Source: Candidatus Limihabitans stercoravium (GTDB lineage Bacteria; Bacillota; Clostridia; Christensenellales; CAG-314). From it: a stretch of 44,139 nucleotides of DNA. The first letter of the stretch is position 1; each line of letters opens with the position of its first letter. The notes under the pieces are model-generated. The model did no database searches and was not told the DNA's origin. It saw only the letters and a program-made list of their open reading frames with translations. Shown here piece after piece: positions 42,459 through 44,139 of this stretch. The stretch spans positions 1 to 44,139 of the forward strand of contig DVLO01000018.1 of the NCBI GenBank assembly GCA_018715495.1, read 5' to 3'. The position numbers and the translations under genes were made by a program.

Positions 42459-42571
42459 TCGGGCGGAAGGGCCGCTTTATGGAAATGAGCGGCATGTTCT
42501 CTTTTTGGATGAAGGGGAAAGAGATGCCGGCAACATAGGGAAGGCCTTTGCAAAACCTGCGCACGATTTTC

Positions 42572-42600
42572 TTGTCATTTCCCGCCGTTTGTGATATAAT
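42572..42600 (+). promoter_or_regulatory. Promoter of the activase gene
   Basis: TTGTCA (42572-42577), 17 bp, TATAAT (42595-42600), about 68 bp before the ATG at 42668. Confidence 0.8.
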
Positions 42601-42624
42601 ACGGGGTAACCAAAGTGTAAAGGA

Positions 42625-42655
42625 TGCGGTTTGTTTTTTTCATAAACAAACCGCA
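42625..42655 (+). other. 12-bp hairpin in the activase leader
   Basis: TGCGGTTTGTTT (42625-42636) pairs perfectly with AAACAAACCGCA (42644-42655) around a 7-nt loop. It ends one base before the GAGG ribosome site, so it could affect translation start or mRNA stability. Confidence 0.65.
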
Positions 42656-42667
42656 CGAGGAATACCT

Positions 42668-44139
42668 ATGGCAAAGTTTATGGGGATCGACGTCGGGTCG
42701 ACCACCGTCAAAGTGAGCGTGCTCTCCGAGTCGCTCGAAATTTTATATACCAGCTACGAGCGGCATTTCGCGCGCGTCAAGGAATGCGTGCTCGCGCAGC
42801 TTTCCGTCGTCAAAGAGAAGTTCGGCGGGGATTTTCATGTCTGCATCACCGGCTCTGCGGGGCTGGGCCTCGCCGAGCGCAGCGGCGTTCCCTTCGTGCA
42901 GGAAGTGCAGGCGGCCTTTACGGCCATCCGCAGATACTATCCGGATGCGGATGCCTCCGTCGAACTGGGCGGCGAGGACGCAAAGATCATCTTCATCACC
43001 GGCGGTACCGAGCAGCGCATGAACGGCAGCTGCGCGGGCGGTACGGGCGCCTTTATCGACCAGATGGCGACGTTGCTCAATATCTCCGTCTCCGAGATGG
43101 ACGAGCTTTCCCTGCATGCCGGGCGGGTGTATCCCATCGCCTCCCGCTGCGGCGTTTTTGCCAAGTCAGATATCCAACCCCTCCTCAATCAGGGGGCGCG
43201 CAAGGAGGATATCGCCGCCAGTATCTTTCAGGCGGTGGTGGATCAGACGGTCGCCGGCCTCGCGCAGGGGCGGCGCATCAAGGGCAAGGTGCTCTTTTTG
43301 GGCGGCCCGCTCTACTTTCTGAAAGGGCTGCGCCGCGCTTTCCGACAGACGCTTGGTTTGGATGAAGAGCACGCCGTCTTTCCGGAAAATGCTCCTTCCT
43401 TTATGGCGATCGGCGCGGCACTGTACGCCGCCAACGTAGAGGCGATGCCCATCGATGAGATCATCGGGCGCATTGAAAGCGCGCAGAACAGCGACGACAT
43501 CGTGACAGGCGAACCGCTCTTCCGCGATCAGGCCGAATATGACGCCTTTGTTGCCCGTCACAAGGCGCACGACCTCGCCTTCGAGGACATCCGCACCTAT
43601 CGCGGCGACGCTTACCTCGGCATCGACAGCGGGTCGACGACGACCAAGCTCGTCCTCGTCACGCCCGACAGCAAGCTCTTATACCAGCATTATCAGTCCA
43701 ATAACGGCCAGCCTCTCGATATCGTCGTCGAACGGCTGCGCGAGATCTATGCGCTGGGTGAGGGGCGCATCCGCATTGCTGGCGCGGCGACCACCGGCTA
43801 CGGGGAGGACCTGATCAAGGCCGCCATCAAGGCAGATTTCGGCATCGTTGAAACGGTCGCGCACTTCAAGGCGGCGCTGTATTTTAATCCGAAGGTCGAT
43901 TTCATCATCGATATCGGCGGGCAGGACATCAAGTGCTTCAAGATCAAAAACGGCGCCATCGACAATATCATGCTCAACGAGGCCTGCTCTTCCGGCTGCG
44001 GCTCCTTCATCCAGACCTTCGCCAGGGCGATGGGCATGGAGATAGACGAATTTTCCAAGCTCGGCCTGTTCGCCAAGCATCCCGTAGAGCTGGGCAGCCG
44101 CTGCACCGTGTTCATGAATAGCTCTGTTAAGCAGGCGCA
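42668..44139 (+). CDS. 2-hydroxyacyl-CoA dehydratase activase-like protein (BadF/BcrA type), partial
   Basis: The frame is open from ATG 42668 to the window end (490 codons, no stop). Two ASKHA ATPase domains lie in tandem. The first starts '[19 protein letters not shown]', with 'ELGGEDAK' from residue 99 and the iron-sulfur cysteine region '[11 protein letters not shown]' (Cys122). The second starts '[15 protein letters not shown]' near residue 317, with 'DIGGQDIK' and '[11 protein letters not shown]' (Cys440, Cys444). Such tandem proteins belong to the very large activase-dehydratase-related family (about 1,400 aa), so roughly two thirds is probably missing here. Small activators of the family inject an electron into a dehydratase at the cost of ATP; the substrate of the long form is not known. 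Confidence 0.92.
   Translation, partial: MAKFMGIDVGSTTVKVSVLSESLEILYTSYERHFARVKECVLAQLSVVKEKFGGDFHVCITGSAGLGLAERSGVPFVQEVQAAFTAIRRYYPDADASVELGGEDAKIIFITGGTEQRMNGSCAGGTGAFIDQMATLLNISVSEMDELSLHAGRVYPIASRCGVFAKSDIQPLLNQGARKEDIAASIFQAVVDQTVAGLAQGRRIKGKVLFLGGPLYFLKGLRRAFRQTLGLDEEHAVFPENAPSFMAIGAALYAANVEAMPIDEIIGRIESAQNSDDIVTGEPLFRDQAEYDAFVARHKAHDLAFEDIRTYRGDAYLGIDSGSTTTKLVLVTPDSKLLYQHYQSNNGQPLDIVVERLREIYALGEGRIRIAGAATTGYGEDLIKAAIKADFGIVETVAHFKAALYFNPKVDFIIDIGGQDIKCFKIKNGAIDNIMLNEACSSGCGSFIQTFARAMGMEIDEFSKLGLFAKHPVELGSRCTVFMNSSVKQA

Noticed and set aside
41513..42553. Long minus-strand ORF of 346 codons
   Set aside because: It runs antisense through the recombinase 3' end, the right terminal repeat and spoIIID, all of which have better support. 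Its arginine- and serine-rich ends are typical shadow sequence.
42784..43365. Plus-strand ORF of 193 codons inside the activase gene
   Set aside because: It is an alternative frame in GC-rich coding DNA, overlapping the clearly conserved activase frame.

Overview
The window looks like a composite stretch from a Clostridia-type Firmicute. It carries the sporulation regulator spoIIID, a double-domain 2-hydroxyacyl-CoA dehydratase activase, lipoprotein signal peptides with clean lipoboxes, AGGAGG ribosome binding sites and TTGACA-N17-TATAAT promoters. Base composition changes sharply along the window. The left flank is moderate, the long operon at 4-26 kb is intermediate, the region 26.5-37.7 kb is very AT-rich, and the right end at 42-44 kb is GC-rich. 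No tRNA, rRNA or CRISPR array was seen.

Region 1 (1-3.3 kb): the tail of an upstream gene with its terminator, a tandem pair of hairpin repeats, a BspA-like leucine-rich-repeat lipoprotein, and a small minus-strand ORF. Region 2 (4.0-26.45 kb): one tightly packed co-directional unit behind a consensus promoter. It encodes a 2,685-residue BspA-like lipoprotein, a membrane protein with a divergent InlB-type repeat, a MoxR AAA+ ATPase, a DUF58 protein, two membrane-anchored von Willebrand A (VWA) proteins (BatA-like and a 928-residue double-VWA protein), a second LRR lipoprotein and a 1,154-residue helical lipoprotein. The Bat/MoxR module sits between its probable clients, which suggests a dedicated assembly or chaperone machine for giant surface lipoproteins.

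Region 3 (about 26,464-41,933) is the most interesting part. I find a 38-bp inverted repeat, 31 of 38 identical without gaps, at 26,464-26,501 and 41,896-41,933. It delimits a 15.5-kb mobilizable element. At its right end are a TnpX-like large serine recombinase, a TnpW-like gene, a ribbon-helix-helix-like protein, a MobV (TnpZ-like) relaxase and a pMV158/RSA-type oriT. This gene set is typical of Tn4451-family elements. Its cargo is a DUF3990 toxin/XRE antitoxin pair plus a three-gene operon: a 909-residue unknown protein, a 1,725-residue DEAH helicase with DUF1998 (DruE-like), and a NERD-nuclease/UvrD-type helicase. The operon resembles a type III Druantia-like anti-phage system with an extra nuclease-helicase. 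A promoter-to-terminator stretch of about 325 nt with many hairpins and no ORF lies between cargo and mobilization genes and may be a structured RNA.

Several mobilization genes in the element carry one-base departures from a normal gene: start codons CTG, ATC/ATT and ACG, one in-frame TAA, and a -1 shift at A_AAA_AAG in the relaxase. The mobilization half may therefore be decaying or unusually weakly translated, while the recombinase and cargo are intact. Region 4 (42-44.1 kb): a short IS-like inverted repeat, spoIIID, and the activase gene running off the window.
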